This document shows, one piece after another, positions 37,701 to 49,985 of a stretch of 64,000 nucleotides of DNA; position 1 is the first letter of the stretch, and each line of letters starts with the position of its first letter. The notes below the pieces were generated by a model, which worked only from the letters and a program-made list of their open reading frames with translations, was not told the DNA's origin and did no database searches. Origin of the DNA: Carnegiea gigantea (taxonomy: Eukaryota; Streptophyta; Magnoliopsida; Caryophyllales; Cactaceae); contig JAKOGI010000123.1 of assembly GCA_029747015.1 (NCBI GenBank), forward strand, positions 653,501-717,500, given 5' to 3'. The position numbers were made by a program, and so were the translations under genes.

Positions 37701-40700
37701 TTCTGATTCATGAAGGCATCTCAAGCATTTGACCTACTCAGGCACAAATTGGCTTCAGATCAATGGTCACATATGTCACTAAAACTTTTACCCCAGAAAA
37801 AATAGCAAACCACAAGACCCAAAGTGATAGCTCATGAAAAGTAACAAACAAAAATTTACACGGACATAGCAAGAAGAAAAATACCATTGATCTAAGACGG
37901 CCACCAAATGTTTGCAGAATAAATGTTGTTTCCTGTAAACTGGGATGAACTTGGTTCTCACCACCCACCTCTTCTAGACAGATTGATTGCATTGACGCTA
38001 CTAGAAGCCTAACAAAGAACATCAATATCAATGAAAAATTGTCATTCTTGAAGCAAATACCTTTCCTTCCATTAAATTTTGAATCTTGCACAATGCTGGC
38101 TTCATTAATCAGCAGAATAAGCTGGGTGCAATATCCTCCAACAATTGCCTCCAACATAAATCATTTGCACTAACAAGGCTAGTCAGGTAAGTGCTATGGA
38201 TCAGGTGAAAAATGCAAGCACAGTTTACCAACCTCAAAAATTCATGCGCATCTTCCTGGCTTCCATCGCCTATCTGGGAGCTTATACTCCTTATATGTGT
38301 CAATATTCTGCTTGGAGACAAAGGGCCTCCAGGTTCTCTCAACATCATTACATGCTGCTCAAGTTCACACAATAGGCACCAATTTTTGAGGCAACCTATT
38401 ATCCAAAACAAAACGGAAATTAGGTGTCTTTCACATCAGAAAACATGAAAAACCCATCGCCAATAGTAGTGAAGATTTTTACAGGCTCTTGAATGTGTTC
38501 CACTAAGCAGATAGGTGACAAGAGGCTTTGTGCAGGTTAAACACTGCAATACAGCATTTGCATAGCAACTGCACAATAAATTACATAGAAAATTAAATCA
38601 AGGGCAAGAAGCATTCCAATCATTCTTAATTCTTTAAAGTCCCAAAGAAAATGAACATGATAAAATTATGCAAAGCAAATTATTATCCTGAGAAACAATA
38701 ACTCAAGAATAGTTATGATCACAATTAATTGTTAGCATTTTTGTCGGTTTTTATCTGAGCTTCTATTTTATGCAGTGGCCTTTGACATCTCTAACAGCTA
38801 TTGCTGAGTATCCTAACAAATGTGCATCCCACAGTTCATGCAAGTCGCAAAGCATACTCAGAGACATGAGTAACAGGCCACAAAAGCAAGGATCTAAGAG
38901 AATAGCTATTTTGAGATGAAGGCATAAAGTTCCATGAAGCTCATAAATTCATTGCTCTCCTTGTTCAATCCATCCACACTACAGCTTATTGTTGCATGTC
39001 CTATACCCCTTTCTGATTTCTGGATACAGCAATTATACATTATATAACATCCAGTACATCAGAGATATACCTGTTTCCACAATTCAAAAGGCCTCTAGGT
39101 GTCAACTCGAAGACCTCATGATTGAAGAACTTTGTGAACTCTTCATAAGGAAATAGCACCTACACAGAGTAGCTCAGTCATAAATGATGGAATCACCCAA
39201 GGAATCGTGTCATCCAGTTCCAAAATGTTCCTGTGATTTTCAACTGACCTGGACTTTCTGACAACTGCCCATGCAGAGTTCAGAAGCATCCAGCCTGGAT
39301 ATCTTTGAAGATTTCTTAAGGCCAATAACCTTCATTAAGCCTATGCCCGTGGAACCATTGCTGCCATGCCCAGCAGTGAAATTGCCCATTCCAGTAACTT
39401 CCATCAGAGCAAGATAAAAACATATCAGCCACCAGAAACGAACAGTGACCTTAAGAGGTAGAGAGGTTAGCATGAACAACACCCCCCCTCCCAAAAGAAG
39501 GGGAAAAAAACCTTGCCCATGAGACAATTAAACATTAAATCAACAAAGACGGCTCAGCAGTCAGAATTAACCATTAGCAAGCAAGAAGAAACATTAAACT
39601 TGTGATCAGAAGTGGAAATTTTATAATGATTTTCCCATGTTTGAGTACTGCCATTATTTTTTAAATTCTGACCATGATTTTCCTTTTTTCTTGAAATGTT
39701 TTATCATAACCTTATGTATTTCTATTAAATACATACAGTTCAATAAGTGATACCTTTTAGAGGATATATAAATTTATGTCCTCCAGGCACAAAAGACAAT
39801 GTTTAAATGAGTTTTGCTTCATCTTTGTCAAACATGTAAACGTACTATCTAAATAATCTAAAATGATTTCACCTTCGACACTAAATTTTCTCCATAAAAA
39901 ATAAAACAAAAATATCAAGAAATCCCCTTACTTTGCTTGGACAGAGAGAAGAAAAAGGAATTCTCCACTACTATTTGACACAGCTAAGAAACAGACAACT
40001 TACATAAAGTAATAAAATGCATCCAATCACAAAAATCAAGTTCAAATAGATACCTGGTCCATCAGATGCATGCCCCTTCCTCATTTTTGTGGCCTGGGCT
40101 TTTTCTCTGACTACTCTGGGTATTGATTTTGGGGATTTGCCTGGTTTGACACATTCAGTGCTCAGTACACTGTTGGATCTAGTGTTTCCATTGCTAGAGA
40201 CCATTTCAGCAAAACTGCTCTTTTTCAAAACTTCTTCACAACAGTTATTTTCCTGTCTAAAACCATTCATATTAGGTACAGCATACTCTGTACCTACGTC
40301 ATCTGTATTCATGCCTCTTTTGGTTGAGCATAAATAGTCTTTATGATGAATTTTGACCCCAAGATTTGGTCGCCGTGCACTTTCCCAATCAGTAGATCCA
40401 TTAGATATAGCAGAATCATTGACGCCAGGCATTTCAGAAAAACCATCCTCTGAGTTAATGGAGCCATTACCTCTTAACTGCATCCAATGCAGTGTACATG
40501 ATGACTTTCCAAAACTACACAGCAAATAGGAAACCAAAGAGATATAAAAAGATTAAATAAGATATATCAAGACCTTATTCCTCGCAGAAGCCTCAGAACT
40601 AATAGAGATTTTCCTTGAGCTCCCCTCATTAGAGACATTGGCAGCTCTAGTTTTGCCATCCGACATTTCTTTGGTGGATTTGCGTGAAACTCTCTTTTCT

Positions 40701-43700
40701 GATATCCTTCTCTCAGGTTTTGAAATCTGAGGAGCACCCACAGTAGCAGAAGCAGTGGTGGCACATGGATTCATTTCTTGGGATTCTACATTATACTGTG
40801 TCCTTTCCTGCACAAGCTGCTCTGAAGGAGGGCCAATAAACTGAAAATATGCATCTTCCTGGCAAAATCCCCTCTCAAGACCAGCTCCATCTGATGAGGC
40901 AGATTTTACAGACAAGTCATTATCCGCCGGGGGTCGGCATTCATCTTTGTGACCTTGCCTCCAGTGAATTATCTGACACTTCCCGGAACTGCAGGCAGAT
41001 TAAACGATTCAAAATCAAGAAGGAAGTTTCAAGCAAAACCAAGAGAATAAATATCACTTCTAAGCAGAAAGCCATGCCTAGGGATGCATGCATCAGATGC
41101 TTTACTTCTCCTAATGATAAGGCCAACTATGAAAAATCTACGAAAAGGATCTCAATATTTCAAAGCACAAGTCTCACCAAAATCATCCTCCACTCGCTTT
41201 CAAGTGCAATAGGAGGTAGTCAATGCCTGTCAGATGTAGGTTGGTATGGAATAAAGGCATGGCTCCATATATATCAACCTCCCTCCCCCCCCCCCCCCCC
41301 GCGATACCTTTGGATTGGATTTTTTTTGGGGGGGGGGGTTTTCAAGGAACCCACAAGAAACACAGGTACATGTTAGCATGTTAAGGCAGTTAAGCTTAAT
41401 GCATCATGTAGTGAGACACCATAAATAGGATATCTTTTATATCTCTTCATAGGATGAAAACCATCTGAGTTTCAATCAACCTTTTTGCAGTTTGGTTCAT
41501 GATTCATTTATTTCCTAGGGTTCATGATTCATTTATTTCCTAGGGCTCACAAGCCGCAACATTATCTTCAGTTGGTCCAAGGGAGAACCTTATCTAGTGC
41601 ATTTCTAGTGTAGTATGTCTTCATTTGAACTTGTGATTTTATTATCAAGTGAAGAACAGACACTCAGCATATCACTTCTACAAGATGTTAATACTACATT
41701 TCTTTAACATTTTGGCCTCAGATACCTAGTCAATTGTTTGACTAGTGCGACCAGGTTAACAACATGATTACTTATACTTGATCTACGAAGGACTCTGTCA
41801 CTGGGAATCGGACACAACAACCACCAAGTGATGGTAATGGGCCATGGAAAACTATGAAGATCCACCCTTTAAGGATGAGGATCACACTCAAAAAGTCAAC
41901 CTGGAAATGAGTATGGGAATTTCCAAAAAGAATTTGCAAAAAAGGGATAGGAATAGGATTGACGTGTCATCCACTCTCCTAAGTTTACTACAATAAACTA
42001 CATTCTATTAATATAGTAATAATTCTTAGCCATTGTTTCAATATGTCTTCGTATTCTAGTAAATTCGCATTTCCATATTGTTTGCCGTATTCCAGGATTC
42101 GTGCAAGTAATTTCTCCACAAGTCTCTTTATTCCTCTTTTACTTAACGATGGCCTCCTAGTTTCTACAACCAGCCCCCCCCCCCCCAAAAAACAACAATT
42201 TACTTGTTCGATTTTTGTAGTGCCTTTCTTTACCCTCCTTTTGTTGCAGATGTCATATAGCATTCTCTGCACATTATTAATACATTTTCTACAACATTAT
42301 TTCCACATTATTACTATAACTTGTCCCCAAATGTTTTTCTTGATCTTTTGGAGAGAGCTGTTTTCCTTACTAGCAGTAAAATGCATACATTTGACCACCT
42401 CCAAAACTTTTCTCAGATGTAGCCTACTGGTATTGCATGATTGTCATATCAAACATGGGAAACAAGACTCCTTGCGAGGAATGGGGCCCCACTGGAACCA
42501 GAAAGGGGATGAGGATAGGGATTAGGGATAGCGATGCAAACGAAACTGGATGTGCAATCAAGCTGGAGATAGAGTCAAGGATATCGATGATGTATTCATA
42601 GAGAAGTTGAGTGTTAAGAGATTTGTTTACGTTGAAGCATAGAAAAATAGCTATGATCATCATGCCAACTGATCCCATTGATATCATTGGCACCGAATAG
42701 CCTCACCCCCTTCAAGAGCAACTTGTAGCTAGCACTCGTTCAAAATTGTCTGATCTGTCTACACCGAATATCCTCCTTGAGACACTGATAGAAATGTTGA
42801 CGCTGAATAAGGGGATGGAGAAGACAATCAATGGTAGCCGAGACAAATGGAAGAAGGACTAAGATGGTGTGACATAAAGAGGGAAGGCTGAATAGGAGAG
42901 AAACAAAAGTAGGGAAATGGAAGATTGGATGTAATTAGGCTTCCCTCATAAAGACTAGATCAGATCTAAATTTACTTAAGTTAGAACTAGGTATTTTGTT
43001 AAAAAGAAGGGAATGTTTTACTTCCTTTACAAATTTACAAGTCAAATTAAATTAGTCCATGCTAAACGAATGACCTTACCATTACACTCTAATGAGATGT
43101 TCCTTAAACAATGCCCCATATTAAAATATCCTTTAACCAATAAACCGTAACTATATGTCCTTCAGCATAGCAATCTGATTTGCTATCCAACATTAACAAA
43201 AAGATAGATTGGATACTGGGATCCGTAGCCAAATTTGGCTAGCCATAGTAGCATTTAGTATGACTGCATTCACATATTGCATCCTTTTTTCCAATTACGC
43301 TTCCAGAAACACTTCAAAGCCCTTCAAACGCTATCCATCATGGATGTTATGACTTAGCTAAGCGTTTGCGCTGACGAAGGAAAGGCGACCAAACGTGCCT
43401 TGTTCTGTTGATGGTTCTCACTAGGCCTTAATCCAAGGGCTTAGATATACTTTGTGGAAATAGGGCAACTATTCAACCTCTTATCCCTATACCACCAACC
43501 CGGCAACTATATCCACTGGTGCAATAGCGTCGTCACAATTCAATACGGGACCATGCCCCTTTTTTTGGGGGGGGGTGTAATAGGCAGAGAAATAAGAACA
43601 GACGAAAAATAAATCATTGACTTGAAGAAACAATGTGGTTTCATACATACCAGTATCTGACGGATTTGCATCTGGAGCAACGTGTCGTAGCTGGAGCATT

Positions 43701-43967
43701 ACATCTGGCACACACCTTAATAGCAGCATTTGGTGGAGGCACAGGAGGGATGACACTAGGGGGTATAAAACTTGGAGGAATGACACTGGCAGAAGCCATT
43801 GCTTCCGCTCTGTAGGACTCCACAGGTCCCTCTCCAGCAAGCAACTCTATCCTCTCTTTTCTCTTTGACGCCTCACTCCATCTCCCAAGTAAAATATACA
43901 CAACCACCGGTAGCACAACCAGCACCAGAAACAGGGCAGGTAAATCAGCTTGCCTTGGCTCAAGCAT
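34798..43967 (-). CDS. UBP16: UBP16-like ubiquitin C-terminal hydrolase with MYND zinc finger
   Basis: The thirteen exons are 43651-43967, 40574-40988, 40054-40477, 39249-39397 (start uncertain), 39071-39159, 38483-38568, 38233-38395, 37885-38008, 37576-37733, 37390-37474, 36356-36568, 36131-36192 and 34798-35353. They stay in phase to 946 residues. Residues 9-28 form a membrane segment. The MYND finger is C86, C89, C97, C100, C106, C110, H119, C123. A Ser-rich linker follows. The protease Cys box is RGLLNCGNSCYANAVLQCL (catalytic C466), the finger has KCLRC and CGRC pairs, and the His box is SGHYVSYV (H722) with NWFRIDDS. The C-terminus is Ser/Thr-rich. It removes ubiquitin from proteins; plant UBP15/16/17-type members act in cell proliferation and salt or cadmium tolerance. 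All catalytic residues are present. Confidence 0.93.
35464..35486. repeat. T5-G7-A-G10 tract
   Basis: T-run/G-run pair in the last UBP16 intron. Confidence 0.9.
35885..35980 (-). mobile_element. Possible Stowaway-like MITE end
   Basis: The minus strand reads TACTCCCTCTTTCACAAAG, like the CTCCCTC-type ends of plant Stowaway MITEs. Only one end was found, in the last UBP16 intron. Confidence 0.35.
36891..36917. repeat. C17-A10 junction
   Basis: Homopolymer pair in a UBP16 intron. Confidence 0.95.
41285..41338. repeat. C16 run and T8-G11 junction
   Basis: A C16 run (41285-41300) not followed by A, then a T8-G11 pair at 41320-41338. Confidence 0.95.
41496..41545. repeat. 25-bp perfect tandem duplication
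   Basis: The unit ttcatgattcatttatttcc plus taggg occurs twice in direct succession. Confidence 0.95.
42174..42192. repeat. C13-A6 junction
   Basis: Homopolymer pair in UBP16 intron 1. Confidence 0.95.
43560..43575. repeat. T7-G9 junction
   Basis: Homopolymer pair about 75 bases downstream of UBP16 exon 1 in the gene's own direction. Confidence 0.95.
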
Positions 43968-45020
43968 GTCCCCTTCAGCAAATTCATGTCCAACAGTATT
44001 TACAACTCCTCTATAGTTGCTCTCCTTGAGCTTCGAGAGTCCAGGAAAACTTACATCCAACCGAAAATTGAAGAGATTAACTTTGAGCAGCCGTACAACC
44101 CATTCAGAACCGCGCTGCTAGAGATAAGATTAGCTCAAAACCTCTTCTATAACAAATAATTAGAGGTTGAAACCGTCTTGACGATCAAACCCTTTTCTCA
44201 AATCAACAGGCATCCACTTCTCAAAATAGCTCTTGCCAAGTGTTATCCTGGAGACAAGACAAGAAAAATCCCATCACTCATCAAAGTAGTCACCATGGGT
44301 CACACCATTGAATCAAATGAAAGAGAGAATTTGAGCATATAAATCACTTCTGAAGGCAAATTAGTCAAATGAAAGAGAGAACTTTACTGTAGACTGGCAA
44401 TGTAGAAGCTTAATTAAATGTCCAGCTGACAAAATGATTTCCCTTGACTCCGCTTACTTAAAAAGATAAACTTACCAAAATTTGGAAAGAACAGAGACCC
44501 ATTATTTGGCTGAAACCCTTGAACCGAAGATGAAATTCTAAAGCTGACCCACAGAGGCAAATCCTCCACTTTTCACATTGAGACACAGATTCGTAGAACA
44601 AACTCACCAAATGTATCCAACACTAGAAGAGGGTGCTGGAAAAACTCGTTTTTTCACTAAATAGAGTCAATTTAGAGCACCCAAACAAGAAGCAAACCAA
44701 CACCCAGATAACCATTCCACAAAATTTTCACAAATTAAAGAAAACCCATGAAGCATTTCCAAGATTTGACTGAAGCCCTTAATGTAAGACCTGCAAATCC
44801 CAAAAACGAGCTTAAGAGAGGTAATTAAAGGTGGACATTAAGGTCAGACTCATACCTTATGCAGAGAATCGTAGAAGAAGTAGCTTGTTTTTCTGCGGCT
44901 TCTCCTTGAACCAAAGAGATACTTTGATTCTGCTGACGGCAAAACCTCTCTCTCTCTCTCTCTTTCAGTTTTTGCTGGCTAGTGGCTGCTGAAGAGGTTT
45001 CACTTCGGTATGAGGTCACC
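43968..45020 (-). other. 5' leader and promoter region of UBP16
   Basis: No coding sequence on either strand. Read on the minus strand, a (GA)n tract at 44947-44964, typical of plant leaders and core promoters, lies about 980 bases before the ATG, so a leader intron is likely. Exact transcript ends cannot be read from sequence. Confidence 0.4.
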
Positions 45021-45442
45021 AGGGACTTCGACTGTACAGCTTCTTTTTCTCTCTCTTTTTTTTTTTTTACCTTCCCCTTTTTTCTTTTTTTTTTTTTTTC
45101 GAGGGGTGTTTTTTTTGAGATTCGGAAATCCTTCTGTCATAAGACTCGTACCCAGGACCAATCTGGCCGACCACGTGGCAACCATCTATTTGATGCCTCA
45201 GACCTCCAAGTGGGTCTAAGTGGGTCCCACCACCTGTAACGGTTTGTCTTCACTGTGATTATCTTTGTTTTAAAGAGAAATGGTGTATGGTAGGAAGCAG
45301 AAGTACGAACTATGAGCTAACCAACCCCTTGGTCCCCTTCTTTCTTCATAATTTTGACAGTCAACCACACCTAATTTTATGCTTCAAATGGTTGGTAGTC
45401 TTAGTTAATTATCAATTATTGATTCTTGTCGTTTAACAAAAT
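45021..45442. other. Spacer with T-rich tracts
   Basis: Two T-runs (45058-45068 and 45087-45099) and nothing coding. It ends at the target site of the RTE insertion. Confidence 0.4.
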
Positions 45443-45486
45443 TATTGATTCTTCAATTGGATATTGGAAGGTGCACCTAGCGTCTT

Positions 45487-48294
45487 GAAATATTGGGTCT
45501 CTCACGGGTAAGTCGATAGAATTAGTTAAGTCTTTGCGTAGGCGTAAGATTAGCATAACATGTGTTCAGGAGACGAAGTGGGTGGGTGCTAAAGTTAGAG
45601 AGATTGATGGTTACAAACTTTGGTACTCGGGGTCAATTAAGGCGAAGAATGGAGTTGGCATCTTGGTTGAGAAGGAGCTAGCGGACTTCATGGTCGAAGT
45701 GCGGCGTAAGAGCGACCGGATTATGGCCATTAAGGTTTTGGTGGGTTCAGTTTTCGTGAATGTGGTTAGTATTTATTCACCTCAAGTAGGCCTGCCGGAG
45801 GACATCAAGAAGCTTTTTTGGGAGGATTTGGATATGGTCCTCCAAGGTGTACCTCGGAGCGAGAAACTCTTCATAGGAGGCGACTTTAACCGCCATATTG
45901 GTGCGCAATCATTGGGTACGATGCGGTTCACGGGGGTTTTGGTTTCGGAGAGAGAAACTCGGGAAGGGTTTCTGTGCTGGACTTTGCGGTGGCCTTTGAT
46001 TTGCTGGTGGTCAACTCCTTTTTCAAAAAGAATGAGGATCACTTAGTGACCTTGAAGAGCGGCTCCTGCAGGACCCAAATCGATTACTTCCTAACGAGGT
46101 CGGATAGCCAGAGATCGTGTAAGGATTGTAAGGTGATCCCTAGGGAGTATCTGGGAACGCAACATAGGTTGTTGGTTCTGGATGCAGAGTTCAGGTGTTC
46201 AAAGAGGAAGAAGAGGAGAGTAGGAGACCCCAGAGTTAAGTGGTGGACCCTCACGAAGGAGAACGCAGCGTTAATAGCAGAGAGAATTACTGAGGAAGGA
46301 GCTTGGGGGAGGGCAGAAGATGCAGATTCAATGTGGGAAGTTATGGCAAATTGTATTCGAAGGTTGGCTAAGGAAATCTTGGGTTCTTCCAGGGGGGTGG
46401 CAACAAGATGGAGGGTGCCTGGTGGTGGAACGAGGAGGTAAAGAAGATAGTCAAGGAGAAAAAAGAGGCTTACGCAGAGGTCATGAATAGTGGTTTAGAT
46501 GAAGAAAGGGCTAAGAGTATTAGATATAAGGCGGCTAAGAAGGTAGTCAAGAAAACTGTGGCGGTAACAAAGAGCCTAGTTTTTGATAGACTGTATCATA
46601 GATTGGGGACCAAGGAAGGGGAGAAGGAAGTTTTTAAACTAGCAAGGGCTAGGGAAAGAAAGACTAGAGATTTAGGCGTGGTGAGGTGCATCAAGGACGA
46701 AGATGGTAAGGTGTTGTATGAGGATGCTGATATCAAGGAGAGATGGCAAAGGTTCTTTGCGAAACTCCTTAATGGGGAAGGGATGGGAGAAGCCTGTAGT
46801 AGGGGCGGAGAAGGCAGTGATAGGTGTATTGATCCACGAGTATGTGGTCATATAACAAAGGATGAGATTAAGGAGGTCTTAAAGAAGATGGCGAATGGGA
46901 AGGCAGAGGGGCCGGATCAGATTCCGGTGGAAGTTGGGAAGTGTTTGGGGGAAGCAGGTTTAGAGTGACTATCGGAGCTTTTCAATATTATTTTTAGGAC
47001 CGCTAAGATGCCCAGAGAATTGAAGGCTAGTACAGTCATCCCCCTGTATAAAAACAAAGGGGATATTCAAGACTGTAATAATTTTAGGGGTATCAAGTTG
47101 CTCAACCACACTATGAAGCTATGGGAGAGGGCGATTGAGAGAAGGTTGCGAAGAGATGCGGCGATTTCAGAGAATCAATTTGGTTTTATGCCAGGCATGT
47201 TGACCATAGAGGCAATTTACCTTCTCAGAAGGCTCATAGGTTTGTACAGGGATAGAAAGGTGGATCTCCATATGGTGTTTATTGACCTGAAAAAAGTATA
47301 TGATAGAGTCCCACGGGAAGTGTTATGGAGCTGTTTGGAAAAAAAAGGGGTGTCGCCCTTGACGAGTGTTAGGACGCCGGGAGGGGTTTCAAATGACTTC
47401 GCTATTAGTATGGGTCTGCATCAGGGCTCAGCTCTAAGCCCGTTCCTTTTCACCTTAGTTTTAGATGAACTTATTAGAGGGATTCAGGATGAGGTCCCTT
47501 GGTGTATGCTTTTTGCAGATGACATTGTTCTTATCGATGAGACCAGACAGGGGGTGAATGACAAGTTGGAGAGTTGGCGGCGTACGCTGAAAGTTAGAGG
47601 TTTTAGATTAAGTAGATCGAAAACGGAATACCTGCATTGTTGTTTCAGTGGAAGGATAGAAGAGGGGGGAGAAGTCATCCTGGATAGGAGACAAATACCT
47701 AAGGTAGATAAGTTTAAGTACCTTAGCTCGATCATCCAGCAAAATGGGGACATTGGCGAGGATATTAACCAGCGTATAAGAGTGGGTTGGTAAAAATGGA
47801 AGTCTGCTTCAGGGGTGCTGTGTGACAAGAGGATGCCCTTAGGATTGAAAAGCAAAGTCTATCGGATGGTAGTCAGACCGGCTATCCTATATGGATCGGA
47901 GTGTTGGCCGCTAAAAAAGACGCAGGTCTAGAGGTTGATGGTAGCTGAGATGAGGATGGTCAGGTGGATGTATGGTTTTACGAGAATGGACAGAGTTATG
48001 AATGATGTAATCAGAGACTTAGCTAAAGTGGCCCCCATAGAAAAAAAGATGAAAGAATCAAGACTCCGATGGTTCGACCACGTGAAAAGGAGAAGTATGG
48101 CCGCCCCAGTGAGGAGGTGTGAGTTGATCGACCCTCCCGGTGGTAAGAGAGGAAGAGGTAGATCGAAGAAGAGTTTAGACGAGGTGATTAGAGAGGACTT
48201 GAAAGTAGTGGGCTTGAAGGAGGACCTGGCTCAGGATATGAGACTGTGGCGGGATAGGATTAGAATCTTAGATGGCAGAGAAGCGACTCTGTAG
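45487..48294 (+). pseudogene. RTE endonuclease/reverse transcriptase polyprotein, broken
   Basis: The endonuclease shows CVQETKWVG, GVGILVEKEL, YSPQVGL and FIGGDFNRHIG. The reverse transcriptase shows VIPLYKNKGD, NFRGIKLL, ENQFGFMPG, VFIDLKKVYDRVPRE, MGLHQGSALSP and CMLFADDIVL with the catalytic DD pair. Breaks are a stop at about 45487, frameshifts near 45950 and 46410, TGA at 46966 where Trp is expected before LSELFN, TAA at 47791 and TAG near 47929 where Gln or similar is expected. Several stops fit C-to-T or G-to-A changes at methylated cytosines. The polyprotein cannot be made whole from this copy. Confidence 0.92.
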
Positions 48295-48571
48295 TTGGCC
48301 GTAGCTGCAGTGGCTTAGTACTGGTAGCGGTCTGTCGTGCTCGTATGCAGGTTGTGCTTTTTTTTTTTTTGGAGTGACGGCAGCTGCTTAACGTGGATTG
48401 TTGAGGTACGCTCTTTTCAGCTTTCTTTCAGCTTCTTTCAGCTTTAACTCCTTTGGCACTGATTTTCCTCTTTATATACTTAGCGCTTTCCTCTATTAAA
48501 CTTTTTTACAAAACCTTTTTCGTGGGTCTCTCGGAATCAACCTCTCCATGGGTAGGAATACCGGTAGAGGT

Positions 48572-48647
48572 AAGGTTGCCTACAACTGGATCTCCCCAGA
48601 TCCCGCGAAAGCGGGACCCACACTGAGAGGTGGTGGTGTTGTTGTTG
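48572..48647 (+). repeat. RTE 3' tail, parent form of the solitary tails
   Basis: It begins aggtaaggttgcctac, continues through gcgaaagcgggacccacact and ends in gttgttgttgt. Related stretches stand alone at 12501, 19211 and 30931. Confidence 0.8.
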
Positions 48648-48664
48648 TATTGATTCTTCAATTG

Positions 48665-48829
48665 AAAATTTGTTAATGCAATTGGTAAATATGAAAAATA
48701 TTAAGTCAATCTTATCGACGAAAATATTATATATTAAAATTTGTGAGTAATAATTGCAAATAATATTAGATAGCATAATTATATGTTAAAATTGGTTTTC
48801 ACTTTATGAATTATGTATCAATATTTAAA
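48665..48829. other. AT-rich spacer
   Basis: No feature seen. Confidence 0.4.
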
Positions 48830-49090
48830 TACAGCACCAATCAGTTCTTTTCAACTTATCATAAATACTTATCGTCAGAATTCAGCACTGATCAACACTT
48901 ATTACCATCAATCAATAGTTATTAGCACTTATCAGCACTTACCAACACTTAGCATTGTTTTCTACTCAAAATCTTAGTCATGATCCGCAGTTTAGCACTA
49001 ATCATCACTTAGTCATATTTCTTACTCATAATTTTAGTCATGATCATCAGTTCAGCACTTATTAGCACTGATAAACAATAAATTACTTGT
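48830..49090. repeat. Degenerate cagcactta / atcagcactt repeat
   Basis: The words cagcact, atcagcactt, aacactta and tagcactta recur at least a dozen times in about 250 bases at irregular spacing. A longer inner repeat, atcttagtcatgat / attttagtcatgat, occurs twice. No coding potential. Confidence 0.7.
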
Positions 49091-49715
49091 GATAAATAAA
49101 TAAATACATCCCTAAATAAAGGCAAACAATTTTTGGCTTCAACCGCAATTTTAAATACCGTACATGTCCTTACATTGGATTCTCATTGAAATTAATGATA
49201 AATAACAGAGATGTAATAGATATATAATATTGTACCAAACTCGCACCATATAAATTTTTATAATTAACAAATTTGAAAGCACATCTATTTTAAAAGTTTA
49301 ATACAGACCAATATTTGACACCAAACATTATTTATATCAATGCAATACCTAACAATCTTTAATAATAGCTGTGTTATGGTATTGAAAACCCTATCCAAAC
49401 CCTTTCAAAAACATAAAGGTTTCCTTCCCCTTTGACAAGTAGGATCACCATGGAGATAGCCTAAGATAAGGTAAGAAATACCTAATTTTAGGATCATTTA
49501 CATTCCTCTCTTCCTATTCACTCATGCATGAACACGACATCTAGAGTCGGGCATAAGCATAGCACTCCAATCATGCCCTCGCTAAAATTTTCAATAAAAA
49601 TTATATTTAATAATCAGGTGTCCCACTTTACATAGAGGCCCTTCACATTGCATCACATAGCAATCTTTTCAAAAACTTTAAACTGATAACGACCCACAGC
49701 CATATTCATTTTTAA
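49091..49715. other. AT-rich spacer
   Basis: No gene or repeat recognised. Confidence 0.4.
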
Positions 49716-49985
49716 GCAGTAATATTTCGTTTTTCCTTTTTCAATTTTCTAGTTGCAGAATCACATCTTTCAAATGTTTATTAAAAGTGTTAACTTTAAG
49801 AATATACCTAACTTATTAACTAATAAAACTTTACTTTTTTCACTTGATTCCTCAGTAATAATATTTCGTTTCTATTTTTAAGTTTGCATGTATAATTACG
49901 TTTCAAATGCTCTTTAAAAATGAAAAATTTTAAGAATATATTTAGATCATTAACTTGCTGAAAGTTTAATTTGAGGTACTTATTT
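49716..49985. repeat. Diverged tandem duplication, period about 135
   Basis: Both halves contain, in order, cagtaat.atatttcgttt, a tttcaaatg word, ctttaag / ttttaag followed by aatata, and ttaactt. Roughly three-quarters similar by eye. Confidence 0.6.

Larger units (their letters stand above)
40989..43650. other. Large first intron of UBP16
   Basis: 2.66 kb splitting the MYND finger codon for Cys106. It contains C16 with a nearby T8-G11 tract (41285-41338), a C13-A6 tract (42174-42192), a T7-G9 tract (43560-43575) and a 25-bp tandem duplication (41496-41545). No gene recognised in it. Confidence 0.7.
45460..48647 (+). mobile_element. RTE-clade LINE, nearly full length, inactive
   Basis: The single polyprotein runs from about 45490 to 48294. 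The 5' end is slightly truncated: coding begins just before IGSLTGKS, and the Trp usually found there is a stop. The order is an apurinic endonuclease domain, a reverse transcriptase domain, then the C-terminal RTE region (MVRPAILYGSECW, VAEMRMVRWMYG). Beyond the stop at 48292 lies a 3' region ending gcgggacccacactgag and (GTT)n. RTE elements typically end in short repeats rather than poly(A). A perfect 17-bp target duplication bounds it. Confidence 0.93.
45443..48664 (+). repeat. 17-bp target site duplication of the RTE element
   Basis: TATTGATTCTTCAATTG occurs at 45443-45459 and 48648-48664, directly bounding the element. Confidence 0.93.

Noticed and set aside
45021..45240. Possible gene on the plus strand with Phe-rich protein
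   Set aside because: The frames run over T-rich tracts in the UBP16 upstream region and carry no recognisable domain.
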